The notes under the pieces were generated by a model that was given only the letters and a program-made list of their open reading frames with translations, was not told the DNA's origin and made no database searches. 64,000 bases of DNA from assembly GCF_964340395.1 (NCBI RefSeq), contig NC_135552.1, positions 25,558,181 through 25,622,180 of the forward strand, written 5' to 3'. Below, one piece after another: positions 24,589 through 47,000 of the stretch (its first letter is position 1; each line of letters opens with the position of its first letter). The stretch comes from Glandiceps talaboti (taxonomy: Eukaryota > Hemichordata > Enteropneusta > Spengelidae). The position numbers and the translations under genes were made by a program.

Positions 24589-25559
24589 TAAATATTGACA
24601 AAGCATAAATCAATATTAACAATGTGTCTATGCGACAAGAATGTGAAATGGTCAGTACTGTCATATCCCTACAAGTGTAAGAAAACATCTCGTCGCATAG
24701 AAATACTGATTTGTAATTACTATGTCATTCATGTTTTCCAGTATTTACATGTTGTTGTTGTTTATTTTTGTTTATTTGTTTTCATACACATACTTAACTA
24801 AACCTGAGCTCCCTATGGTCCAACCATAGGATGATACTCAGTACAGTCGAGTTCGTGAATAATCCGAATACAAGGACTGCTTTATTTACTACAAGTAAGG
24901 AACAACGAGGTGTACTATCATGACTATTGTCACATATACAGTATATTATATATACCAACCACAATTCAAACACAGAAACAATGTGTCTTTCCGTTTTTGT
25001 GCGTTTTAATTCTCATTACCCATGAATACACAATGCCCATGCATTCTGATGTCATTTGCTCCTGCTTAATTAACTTACATGGAAATTCGCTGGAGTGTTC
25101 ATTGTACAAGTACATATTTCCAAGGCGTTTCCAGTAAAGTTAAGCTTTGTAAATGCATGAAGTTACGAATTGATGAAATGTTTCACAATGTTCAATAGGA
25201 AAGCTACGCTGTCGGACCCAACACTTCGAAGATAACTCACACGCTCAGTCAAAGCATAGATACCCCTCCACTGTCTGTTGTCAGTGCCACTACGCGACTT
25301 CGCTTGTTTTGTACACAGCTGAAGGTTTCCATTTTCCAAGCCCTTCATTGCGGGTTGTTTTTTATATACATTTTACAAATGTAATAATAATCAACATAAT
25401 AATTACATTAAACTTAGAACCAGCAACTTTAAAGTGGTAAATTCGGATATCAACAAGCCTTCAGTCGAAGACATAGATCCCAACTGATGTGTAATATGGC
25501 ACAGTTATTATGCAAATTTGAATGGTTTCTCTAGATACAAAGCTGCATAATTTATTGAG

Positions 25560-26240
25560 CAATTTGCTATTTGACCTTTCTTATGGAGATGAAAGTCAAA
25601 GGTCAAGAAACATTTGGTCATTTCACATCGAAAATGTTTGTCAAGGTCAAAGGTCAATGTCTCAAGCTCATAATTGATAATATGAGAACAGGCAAAACAT
25701 GCTTTTTATCACAGATATGGCTGTCATTTGCTATACAGGACAAGGTCGCAAAATTAAGTGACGTGCATGTGCGTAACATAGTCTACTCAAGCCATGGTTA
25801 TAATATCATCATCACTTGAAATGATGGTTTGATTAAAAAACACTATGACAATAACCCAAATTTGGCTATTTGACCTTGAAGTAGATGTTCAAGGTCAAAG
25901 ATCAAGGTCTTAAAAGAAAGCTCAAATTTGATAACATGGTTGTAGGCACTTGAATGGCGTCACTACCTATTATACATGCAAAGTTATGATACATATTGTG
26001 AAATTTAACAACAGGATGGCCATAGTTGATTTAGTCACAAAACAAAGTGACATACATTTGCGCCAGGTTTCGTTGAATTGGCTGGTGCATGCCTGAGTGA
26101 AAGCACACACGCACTGACGGACACACAGACAGAACCCAATGTATAAGTCGGGGGGGGGGGTGTCCGTTGGGGACTAAAAAAAACACCTCCGCCCATTGAA
26201 CTCCCGACGACGAAAGAATCTGTACAAATATTACTTTCAA
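25560..26240. repeat. Dispersed repeat rich in AGGTCA half-sites
   Basis: Contains repeated TCAAAGGTCAAG / CAAGGTCAAAG segments. It ends in CTGACGGACACACAGACAGA, then a G run, a form I associate with interspersed repeats of marine invertebrates. A perfect DR1 (AGGTCAAAGGTCA) is at 25644-25656, and a one-mismatch copy is at 25892-25904. No open frame of note. Confidence 0.45.
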
Positions 26241-26736
26241 TCATGATCCCATAAAAAAGATCTGAACGTCTTACACGGTTTCATCTTTTTCAGAAAAAAG
26301 CACCTTAGTAACAACTTTAAAAAAACAAACCCACAAAGTCATTATATCATTGAAATGTCAGAAAAAACGTGGATTGTCAACACTAGTACATCCTAGTAGC
26401 AGTGGCAAAGTTTAATAAGCTGTATGCTTCTAGGATATTGGAACGAGAGTGGACATTCTTACAAATTATGTTACATTAATTCATCATGACAAGTACAAAA
26501 TAGTAGAGTTGAATTTCCTTCGCGAATTTTCACAGAAGACAAATAGCCTGGCGATGGCATATTATTCGGTGATAACTCGATAGAAATCGTTTGAAATGTG
26601 ACAAATATAGCAAATTTATGCACATACACATGGGATGTTCATTGTTGAAATCTCAGACCATTGGTTTGAGTTGAAACTGATTATTTCAAAATGGCTGATT
26701 CTGTTTCATAGTTGACGATGTAAGTTTAGGCAGCTG

Positions 26737-26826
26737 CATTTTTGGTCAGCACAAGTCTGTTATTTTGGTCAACACAAGTCTGTTATTTTTGGTCAACACA
26801 AGTCTGTTATTTTTGGTCAGCATTAA
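26737..26826. repeat. About 29-bp tandem repeat, three copies
   Basis: Unit TTTTTGGTCAACACAAGTCT followed by GTTA, with GGTCAGCA variants at both ends. Confidence 0.85.
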
Positions 26827-26879
26827 ACAAATTACGGTAACCCCAGTGCACTTTTTAAAAATACAGTGGCGATTTTACA

Positions 26880-27045
26880 ATATTGTGCTACTAATACTTC
26901 TGTAACCTGGAAGATTCAGTCGTTGTTTCCGCTTATGAAATATGCTCATGTAATGTATGCTTATAATTTGCTGTGGTAGCGAGTAGTTACATAATTGGAA
27001 CAACGACTGGACCTTTCGTACTAGCACTTCTGGTAATCTTCCAGT
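26880..27045. mobile_element. Foldback element with inverted arms
   Basis: The left arm has GATTCAGTCGTTGTTTCC. The right arm has GGAACAACGACTGGACC, its approximate reverse complement. TTACATAATTGGAACAAC recurs near 20110, so a dispersed family is likely. Confidence 0.4.
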
Positions 27046-27815
27046 AGATGAGGATAACATTCAAAGTTGAACCTTATTACCCTCAGGGAAAAAAAGAAAG
27101 GAAAGAAATACAATCATCCTAAGAAATAGCACTTTTGTATATATACAAAACAAAAACGAAACTGGCACATAAGATCAACATCAGGTAAAACACACCAGTT
27201 GCTGCATTGCTAGCATTACACACACACCTGGCAGCGTCAGTCAAGGGACTGTTCTACTCGCCAAATACTGCACAAGTTTTGTTTCAACAAAATTGATATG
27301 CAAAGAAGGGAACATGTAGTATTAGAGTAGTGTGTTGTCTACACACACGTACCAAGTCTCTTCGTCTAAAACTTTTCTATTACATCATATATCTGCAGAA
27401 TTATTCCACTCGCGAAATCCGCGAACATTTCCGAGTCACATTGTCTATAATAACCCAACGTCAACATCCCCCGTTGAAGTAATAGTATGTCCTGCCATAG
27501 ACCCTCCAAGAGGGTCTATGGTCCTTCTTAACACTTCGACACAAACAGTCTGTGTACAAAAACAAAATGGTGAAAGTAATTGGATTCGATAAAGAAATGT
27601 CTTAATCATCCTCTTGATTCTGGACGAAATCATCTGATTTAGCACCTGACGATTTAACTGAGTACACAGATGACAAATTAAAACTGAATTGACTCGCTCT
27701 TCTTTGACTGTAATGCTGACGTCACTTGTTTATGTAATGTAGTAAGACGATACGTCACTGTGATGTAAGTGAAATATGACTATAAGTCCTTAATTTACAT
27801 AAATTAATATATATT

Positions 27816-37647
<9,832 letters not shown>

Positions 37648-38763
37648 CGTATCTCTCACACAAGCCTCGTTGATCGGCTGATCTGCTCAATTTGACAATA
37701 TTCACCTTCGGACTCACAGAACAATGGACTGATTAAAAGGTATTAAATTTCCACGGCAATGTGACGCAACATTATCCCTTTTCTCTACCCAGAAATTACG
37801 ATACACCGTCCTTGGAAAATGTCAGCCTTTGTCTATGACTGTGTCTCCGTCTGCGTCCTCTACTATACTGCCTATGTACAGCGCATTTATGACCTGCCTT
37901 CGTCACAATGTGACCTCGCTTCACCCAGAAATGGGTTGTCCTACATCTTCCGGCACATGCCAGCATCACAACAGCTGATATACATAGAAAGGTTATCAAA
38001 GTAGTTTGTCCCCTATGGGGGCGTTTTACCAGTTTGTCACCCTTTTTCGAAGTACCGAAATCATTAGAGGTATATATCAGTGATAATACAACCTTGAAAA
38101 AAAAGCTATAATTTCATTAATTCAAAGTATAGATGGTGTCTGGAAAATGATTTCATTCTCGAGACAAGACGACCCACGATATTTACTTTTACTTTAAAAG
38201 TATATATTGTGCAAATATTAACTATCCATAACATTTATAGTTAAACTCTGAGCGCAAAGCTGTGAGGTCACAGCTAAGAAAATCAATACCAACAAGGTCA
38301 CCCTTATTATCCTAGTTGTAGCGTCATCACGTTCTCGTCTATACATATGAAACGTAGCCTTCATTGCAACGATCACGAAACTAACATTGCAGCGACCACG
38401 AAAAAGTATATGTAAAACCTAAAGATACGGAACATGCGCTTTGTTCGTAGTGCGACAGAAATCCTTTCAAATCGTTGCCGTGTAACAGATTTTCTGATCG
38501 TACGATGGAATGCCCGGAACTTTTTACACCGCCTGACGTACTATATAGGTAGATACAAGAAGAGTAAGCTTACCATACCAACCATAGGCTAAAATCAATT
38601 CTTAATAATGATATTTACGCAAAACAAGCAGACTAACAAATGTCAGTAGTCATTTTAAGGTACTCTTCAGGCGTATTTAAATGTAAACTGCCAATCAAAG
38701 TTCATATGACCTGCAATTGAATAGAACGGTTGCAAAGAAAACCATGATAAGGTTACAATCGGT

Positions 38764-38889
<126 letters not shown>

Positions 38890-39596
38890 ATCCCGGTGAG
38901 GAACATGGAACAGTTCCTGGGAACTGGTCAGGTTGTGTAATAACCGCACGTTCCGATAACATTCTATTACATGTAATATTTTATGAAGTGCAGACACTGT
39001 ACATGTTTAATGTTAGTACATTCATGCATAAAATAATATTAGGGTACAGCTGAAGGCCACACAATGTTGATTGTTTCTTCTAACTTCTTCTTCAATTGCA
39101 GAGTCTAGTTCTTTACACACATATCCTCTTATAATTATACATTACTATACTCTTCATGCTTTCACCTTATACATGTAGGACTTCAGACTGTTCACATATA
39201 CGAACAAGAACGGCGTTCCATCTGAAAGGTTTGGGCTCAGGCCATGTTTACACAAAGCTGTCATTCAAATCTGAAACATATCAAATATATATGAATACAT
39301 GAGAATAAGGTTTCCAAATTTGCTCATTTCTGGTGCATTGTGACATTTTTTTTCAATTCTGTCTGTTATGACAATTTTTTTTCCTCAAGCCATTACACAA
39401 TCAATTTTTTTTTCTGGTTCACCTGGAAACAAATTTCTTTCTTCTCAAAATCCTCCATAACCCCCCCCCCCCAGAAATCAAATGGTTCTCCCCTAACAGC
39501 GTAAAATGGAAAATGTACCTCACTATAAGAAAGGGAGTTGTTTGTCAGGTTTTCTCTTTGTGAACGTAATAGATTACAAAAATATTAGCAGAATCA

Positions 39597-39746
39597 TATT
39601 CTATTCTATTCTATTCTATTCTATTCTATTCTATTCTATTCTATTCTATTCTATTCTATTCTATTCTTTTCTATTCTATTCTATTCTATTCTATTCTATT
39701 CTATTCTATTCTATTCTATTCTAATCTATCCTATTCTATTCTATCT
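39597..39746. repeat. TTCTA pentanucleotide repeat, about 30 units
   Basis: Nearly perfect, with one TTCTT variant and decay at the right end. Confidence 0.97.
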
Positions 39747-42566
39747 AACGATAACTTACCGTTGACATGTACCAAATATTTTATTCAAAGCACGTGTTTT
39801 ATTTGGATATTTGTACATTTTTATGCAAAATATTCAACTGTCTTTTTCGATTGTTATTATTATAGTCGTACTTTTCATTCAACTGTAATTGTTGTTGAGA
39901 AATATGGCACACAGAGGAAGATATACAGTAACTGAGGAACACCCAAGCCTACAAAAATCTGAGAGAGTTGTAAAAAAAAAGCAGCTAATTTTTGGCTCTA
40001 CACGTACCCCTACAAACCATTATATAGTCATGATATTGCTGTCTAGCTGATATATTCGTCGTTGGTGGCACTATCACTAGCTAATGATCGTGATCAGTTT
40101 ACATACGAATCTTTCCGCGTAGGATAAAATATCTTTCCATTTGTTTATTATTCCTTGTTAATAAAATAGATTGTCTGCATTAACTCGGGTCGTTTAATTG
40201 TTGTTATACCGTAACCCCACCCCTACCCCCACCCCACCCCACCCCACACACCATAAATGTACATGTATATTCAGTGAAACTGTGGAATTTTCAAGTTGAC
40301 GGGCTAAGAATCGAATTTATAAAATTTAACCATTGGGACTAGATAACTAATTTTTCGGTCAGTTTGCATTGTTACTTCATTGGTGACTTGTATTTAAAAA
40401 GTTCAACTCAGCAATATCAGCGTTCAGGTTTTCCTGTACCCAGCAGGTCAATGCACCCATATACTAGTGTTAGTCAGACACTGACACCTACTGTGTTGTT
40501 GTCCAGCTGCTTGTGATGTAATCCTTCTTGGAAGTTTACAAAGTACGGTATACTGAAGTAGAATTGTTCTGTCTGAGGTTTTCAAAACGCACATCTCCAA
40601 GATTACGCAATTCTAAAAGTCCCTGGGTTAGACTGTAAGCAGTACATTTTGTATTGTATACATTACAAGTTTCAGTCGACAAAAGCATTAGGTGTAGCCA
40701 AGAGTCTTGTCTTTGTGGTACTATCTCCAGGAGATCCGTCTCCACACCAAACTTTTTGAGTTACAACGTTGTACATGTATTAACACCAAGACAAGTTTCT
40801 GTACGTACGCACATATCACCATATGTGTTTCAAAGAGGGTGGTCAGTATAACATGACGCTATTTTATTTCAGTTTTGAACTTTATAAATTATTTGCATCA
40901 TATTCGACATAGAAATAGTCGTTTCGCAAAAGAAAATGTTTTGAGAAAATACTGTAAACCGCTAGAGAGTTAAACGATTAAAATTTCGAGTGTGATATGT
41001 AATTATCAATTGATATTGTAAAGTTGTTTCGATTACCTCTTTGTGTAACTTTAATACATTCATGTTTCTACAAATTACAAATATCACCTTCTATTTGATT
41101 TAGAAAAACAACGGATTTTCAAGTCATTACTTTATTTCATGACACCTTGTTTGGTAACGGTATTTTTAACGAGTAAAAAAAAGGTAAACAACAGAAAAAA
41201 AAAAATTTTTGTAAAGAAAGAAAGTAAACAATAAACAAAAAACCAACTATTTGTAAACAAATTAAATATGGCCAATTCCAAGCCCCTGTGCTTAGATCTA
41301 GAACTTTAATATACTTGTTGTGTCAGGGTCCCGAGTGAAAAAATACAAATCACAGTTGTGTCATATTGAAGGCTAAGAAAGGGAAATCGTTATTTCATAG
41401 TGAAATAACGACGAGACATCTCTATATGCTGTGTTGGTAGAAGATCATGGACACATGGCAAGCATGACAAGTATTCGCGTCTTGCAACCTATAGGTGGCG
41501 CACTGTCCTGCCAGCAGGCATAATCATGCTTACAGCCGGCTTTAAAGCAGAACCTCCACTTGAGGTAAAAAAAAAAAAACCACCCAAAAAACCAACTCTG
41601 TTGTCAAGGCACGTCGTTCAATAAATTTAGAATTAATATGTTACTACAATTTTTCCTCTGTGTGTACATACGTCTATAATATCATATAGAAAGCGACCCC
41701 ATGTAGTACATTATGTAAACTTCTAGTACAATTTAACCTGTTAAGTGTCATTACAAGCTCACAAAGATACATTTTATTTACTAGTTTACATTTAGACCAA
41801 TAGCAAACACACAGACATACAGACTGATAATTCATGCTTAATTTTACATGTACATTCAAACTATCGAAAAAGCACTAAAAAGGTACAGTATGGACAGATG
41901 AAGCAATATATAGCGACCCCATCATTGAATCATAAAAAAATAAAGCAATGTTCTAACAATTCTTGAAATTAGAAACTTTATTTCTCATAATTATTCCTGT
42001 TTCGAATCAACTATCCTATGAAATAACAGCATTAGCACCACAAATAAAGATTTCCAATCAACAGTGCCCCCTTGAGACAAAAATATAGTAATGTAGTTGC
42101 GTGAAAGCGGAATCACCACGTTTGTGAGATAGAACTGCATGGCTAGAGGGCGCCCTTCAATTGATAGCATACACAGCATCGTATTCTGGCTACTGTAACA
42201 GTTTGGTTTGAGACTTGATGCCCTGTGTGTGTGATTGTCAGTTACTAGAATGGTAGAATATTGATAAATGGAAATTGTATATAAAGTGCATGTCATTATC
42301 AACCATTCAAACGTGACTGTGTCGTCTTTCATAAAACTACTGCATCTATGTAGTATATTTCAGAAATATCATAGGGAATTGAGTCGTGAAATTTTGACAT
42401 CAGCACATTACGGTACTTGATTACTAGATTGTGCTATTTATATTACAATGGAGTACGTTATAAAACACTGCCTTAGAATAAAAGTACTTCAAGTTCACAT
42501 GGTTACAGAGATATCAAACGTGTAAGCCACATGATTTTCTGGCTTTGCTGTTTCTGATCTGTACCA

Positions 42567-42932
42567 ATGAATACAGCAAGTCAATGGAAAGATAACAGCA
42601 ATGCTACAATGGCATGGTTTCTCTGCTATCGTGGAGCACTTTGTATATCAAATACATATATACACTACATAACATTATCTGAAACAATGCTTATGTTTGA
42701 AATATTTGTCATTGAATTGTATAACATCAACACTGGCCAAACGTTGTATTTTAAGCAGATTTTGAATAGTAATATAAATATTGATAATCTTAAAAAAATT
42801 AAGTATACAATTGATATCAATACACTTGCTGCAAATTGGTTATGTGTTTGTGAAGCCATTAGAATAACATTAGAAAGTGTGATAAGTGCAATACCACACT
42901 TTGTGTTGAACAAGCATCATAATGGCCTTTAA
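42567..42932 (+). other. Unassigned 121-codon open frame
   Basis: The frame runs from ATG (codons MNTASQWKDN...) to TAA in AT-rich DNA, 1.1 kb past the stop of phosphatase B and antisense to it. No recognised domain, no clear signal peptide and no splice context. It could be a small lineage-specific gene or chance. I lean towards chance. Confidence 0.15.
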
Positions 42933-43484
42933 ATACTTTCACCCACACATTTACAGTAGCTATAGCTTAGCATCAAGTCCTCTGGGGATTTTGGCAAACT
43001 CTCAATTTGATTCCCTAATATTAAAGTAATAATTCATATTCTGCAATATGTGATTGCCATGTAAATCAGCCACACTGCTAACTATACAAAATGTCTGAGC
43101 ATGAAAACCTTGTATTTCAGGAAGTTGACTTCTCATATTCATTCTATCTTTCATAATCTTCATTATTACACATAAATTTCACTCCAAATTATAACAGCAA
43201 TAAAGGAATATAACAACAGACTGAATCTTACAAAACTTTCACTCCCCCAACCCTCCCCACCCACCAAGCAAGCTGTCAAGAAGTTTGATTCAAGCAGCAA
43301 TCCAAAGACATTGTTAACTAACTCAATATTTTTAGACTTATGCATTTAAATTTCTCAAACTTTTGAACTTTTGGGATAGTGTATAAAATACAGCACAAAG
43401 AAATCATTGATATGTGTGATTTGAATAAACTTAACATTTACTCATTCTTTCCTCATTGAATAGGACGGAATGTTATTATTTAAA

Positions 43485-43582
43485 CTGTAAGATGTGTCAC
43501 GTCACTCACCCTCACTGGTCTGGCTTTAGGTGAAAGGTGTTGGTCGATGTGTGAGGGCGCTCTAACATGGTGCATCTTACAG
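43485..43582. mobile_element. 98-bp MITE-like element with terminal inverted repeats, copy 2
   Basis: Ends are perfect 10-base inverted repeats, CTGTAAGATG and CATCTTACAG, with a second inverted pair CCCTCAC / GTGAGGG inside. It is non-coding. Related to 21632-21730. Confidence 0.6.
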
Positions 43583-44014
43583 ACTAGTTATCATTGAAAT
43601 AAAAATGAATATATATTAACACATATGAAATGGACATATGATTATGTAACAACACTACAATTCATTCTTTCATATCACATCGTGACATTTCCAAAATCTC
43701 AAGCTTTCTAACAAACACAAAAATGATATTTTGGTTTTTGAAATCAGATATTCACAATTTATCTTGATCATTTATTTACACGGGTATAAGATAATATTTT
43801 TATATGCCCCCCCCTGCTGTTCAGTTTGGTAAACTATGGAAAATTCTGAAAACTTTTCATGAAAATTTTTGGGGTCAACAGGAATGAAAGGTCAAAGTGA
43901 CCTATTCAAATTTGCAGACTCCAAGTTTATCATTTATTGTAAAATGTTATTGTTGAATGTTGACTTTGTTCTTCATAATTTAACATTGCAATTAGTTGAT
44001 TCCTGGTCCAGGCA

Positions 44015-47000
44015 TCATTCTGTCTTTTGTCTTCCCACTGGCCCCTTAGTACCACTGTTTTTCTGAACAGTTCCTGCCACACCCTTTGGTAGAAGACCAC
44101 AGACGTTTGCCTACAATGCAATAACAAACACCAATTTTATAGTAGCATGCTAGACTGTAATGACGTCATCAGTCCAGGGCTTATCAGCCTGACCTAATGG
44201 TCTGGGGAAAGAGAGATTAGACCACACCCACAACAGCTGATCTGTCAGTCTAGTTAGTTGCTAGACAGTAATGATGTCATCAGTCCCAGGCTTATCAGCC
44301 TGCCCTAATAGTTTGGGGAAAGAGAGATCAGACAACACCCACAACAGCTGATCTGTCAGTCTAAGTAGCATGCATGTACAGTTTGCATTATTTACAAGTC
44401 TGTATTCATTAACTAGAATTTGACATGCTGAATGTATAGGTGGAAATAGTTATCATAGATAAAACCTTGATTACACTATGCTAGTATAATGTTAATTACT
44501 GATGAGCATGTCTTTGATCACATTAAAAATTATCTTCAGTGCGTAAATTACTTGTACTAACATGTTGTTTAGTAGCTAATTAGAATTTAAATATTGTAAA
44601 CTTTGACACATGTATCAAATTGGGCAATTAGAATATCACCTGCAATCTTAAAGGGATACAAGTAGAGTTTATCAAATTGGAGGTGATTTTCCTGCATATT
44701 AAGATACATTTGTGGTGAACCATATTTAAGCATCACTTGTTTCTGCACACACCTGGTATTCAGTTATTCATATATACACAATTCATTGATATAATTTAGT
44801 TTGTGTATACATGGTATACTATGATGTATAGCACTGTCCTCATGTTGAATGTTGAATCAGTTTGAAATTGAATTAAATTTGGTTCTCCTGTCCTCACATT
44901 CACTAAATCCATTTTAAACCTATTTCATTGAATCAATTTGAAACTACCTCAAGATGATGGTTTTGGCCTGATTCAAAGTAAATCTGTTCTAAACCGGTTT
45001 ATCGATTCTAATTCATTGCTCAGTTCATTGTTCACGGGAATGGAAATCAGTTTATTGATTCAAATCCATTGCTTAGCTCATTTGTTCATGTTTTGACTTG
45101 ATTCAGTCTGAATCAGTTTTGAATCAATCCAGGTGGGGTCAGGATAATAAATGAAAGGAAACCATTTTGAAAGGGACTGAATTCATGCCTTGATATAATC
45201 AATATACAAGAATAGTTTAATGACAATCTTATGTAAGGTTTGCCACCCATAATACATTATAAACTCAGCTTGTGCCACTGAAATGTATAGACTAACATTC
45301 CTTGTTTCAGAAACGATCATAATATACTTACTATCCAGACCCCCAGAATAACTCCAAATAAAATACCAGCTATCACATCTCCCCAGAAATGACGGTTGTC
45401 AACTATTCTTGTCAGAGATGCGAAAAATGGAATCATTGTAGCAGTGATTTGAAGTAATGCTGGAACAAGTTTTGGTGTGTTGTGTGGTAACTTGGTTTGA
45501 ATGTAGAACTGTAAAAAAGGCAAAATTAAAACTTTTAAATAACATACTTTGGGTTTGAAAATATTGAAACTCTAATAACAGGAGTAAAAAGTTACCATGT
45601 TCCTCTGGTTGCATAAGAGTTAATACTACATAGCAAACTATATATTATATTAATGACTGCAGTAAAAAGAATTTAAGTCTCAGAGTTAAAAAGATGTATT
45701 GAGAGTTTTTCGTAAACTACACTTAGTCTATTCAAATTTAGACTTTTCTACTGTTGGATATCGAAATACATTTCTACCTACTCATCATTTCCATAATTTG
45801 TTTCGAGCAATAACACTGCTGGTCAGCCATCAACAACTTCTAGTTTTAAATTTATACATTTTGATAACGAATTCATTTTTTAAAAGTTCTACATAATTTG
45901 CTAACTAAATTCACTGAGGTATGTTTTGTGAGCTGAAATACAAATTACACATGGGTTTAATTCCCACCTTGAGCTTTCCACTATTTGCATTGATAACTAG
46001 TAATGACTGGAGGAGAGATTTAACTTACCATCAGGAAGTAGCATACATAGTAAGCAATAGCAGCATGGCCTGATGGGAAAGTTCCACTGAAATATAATTT
46101 TAATACATGTTTGATATCTTGTAAGATTATGAAATTAAAAAAATACACAAAGTTCTACAAATAAATAATGTCTGCAAATGAATAAACCTAGGGCCATTTC
46201 TTGGTCCTGAAATTCTACTAAAAGTTACCTGGACAGTGTTTTTGTTTATCATAAAGACAAAGTGAATCTTTAGAGAGCCACTTTACATGTACATGTAGTA
46301 TACTAACATGCCAGTGTTGACCCTCAAGCCTCACAAATCATTTCACTTTCAAAACACACCATTTCTATCAACTTTCTAAGCCAAATTTCACTTTCAAAAC
46401 ACACCATTGCTATGAACTTTCTAAGCCAAATCTCACTTTCAAATTTGGATAATTTGTGCCTCCATTTGCCAAAGTTCAACATGTAAAGGGGAATGTCGCT
46501 ACTGGAAATAAAGACAGTATCATGAACTTTGGGTTCTGGAGAGTCATTTAATGGTTTTACATCATCTGCAATTACTTGTGATTTCAGAGAACATGTTACA
46601 TCAAGTTGAAATTGTCCCTCATTTGGGGATCTTTGCTGTGGGCCACACTGCCTCATGGGAGTCAGCAGGTATACATATACAATAGGTGAACAATGAATAT
46701 TCATCCTAAGTGCCTACTACCATCAATGAAACCATCATGAATATTCATAGTTCACTTATTGCATATGGGGGAGGACAGAATGAGTTTGGAATATTTCAGG
46801 AAATTTACATACGTTGCATCCTTTAAGCCTTTTTGATTGGTGCACACTTCATACGACTGCAGGTGTTGAGAGGCAATGACTTTGGTAGGGTCTGGTTTGC
46901 AGGACTCCAAGAAGCTGGGTCTTGGAGATACCAGTAGACCTTTGGTTGTCATTACCCAGATTCTGTGAATGCACCATCCAAAGAGGAATGTTACATACAG

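Larger units (their letters stand above)
17939..27815. other. Intergenic region between CYP51 and phosphatase A (tail to tail)
   Basis: The 3' UTRs of both flanking genes must lie at its ends, but no poly(A) signal could be assigned with confidence. It contains a LINE 3' tail (20520), a MITE-like element (21.64 kb), small tandem repeats (23.1, 26.7 kb), an AAAC run (24.53 kb), a DR1-bearing repeat (25.56-26.24 kb) and a foldback (26.88 kb). Open frames such as 21289-21564 (minus, 91 codons) resemble no family I know. No RNA gene was recognised. Confidence 0.6.
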
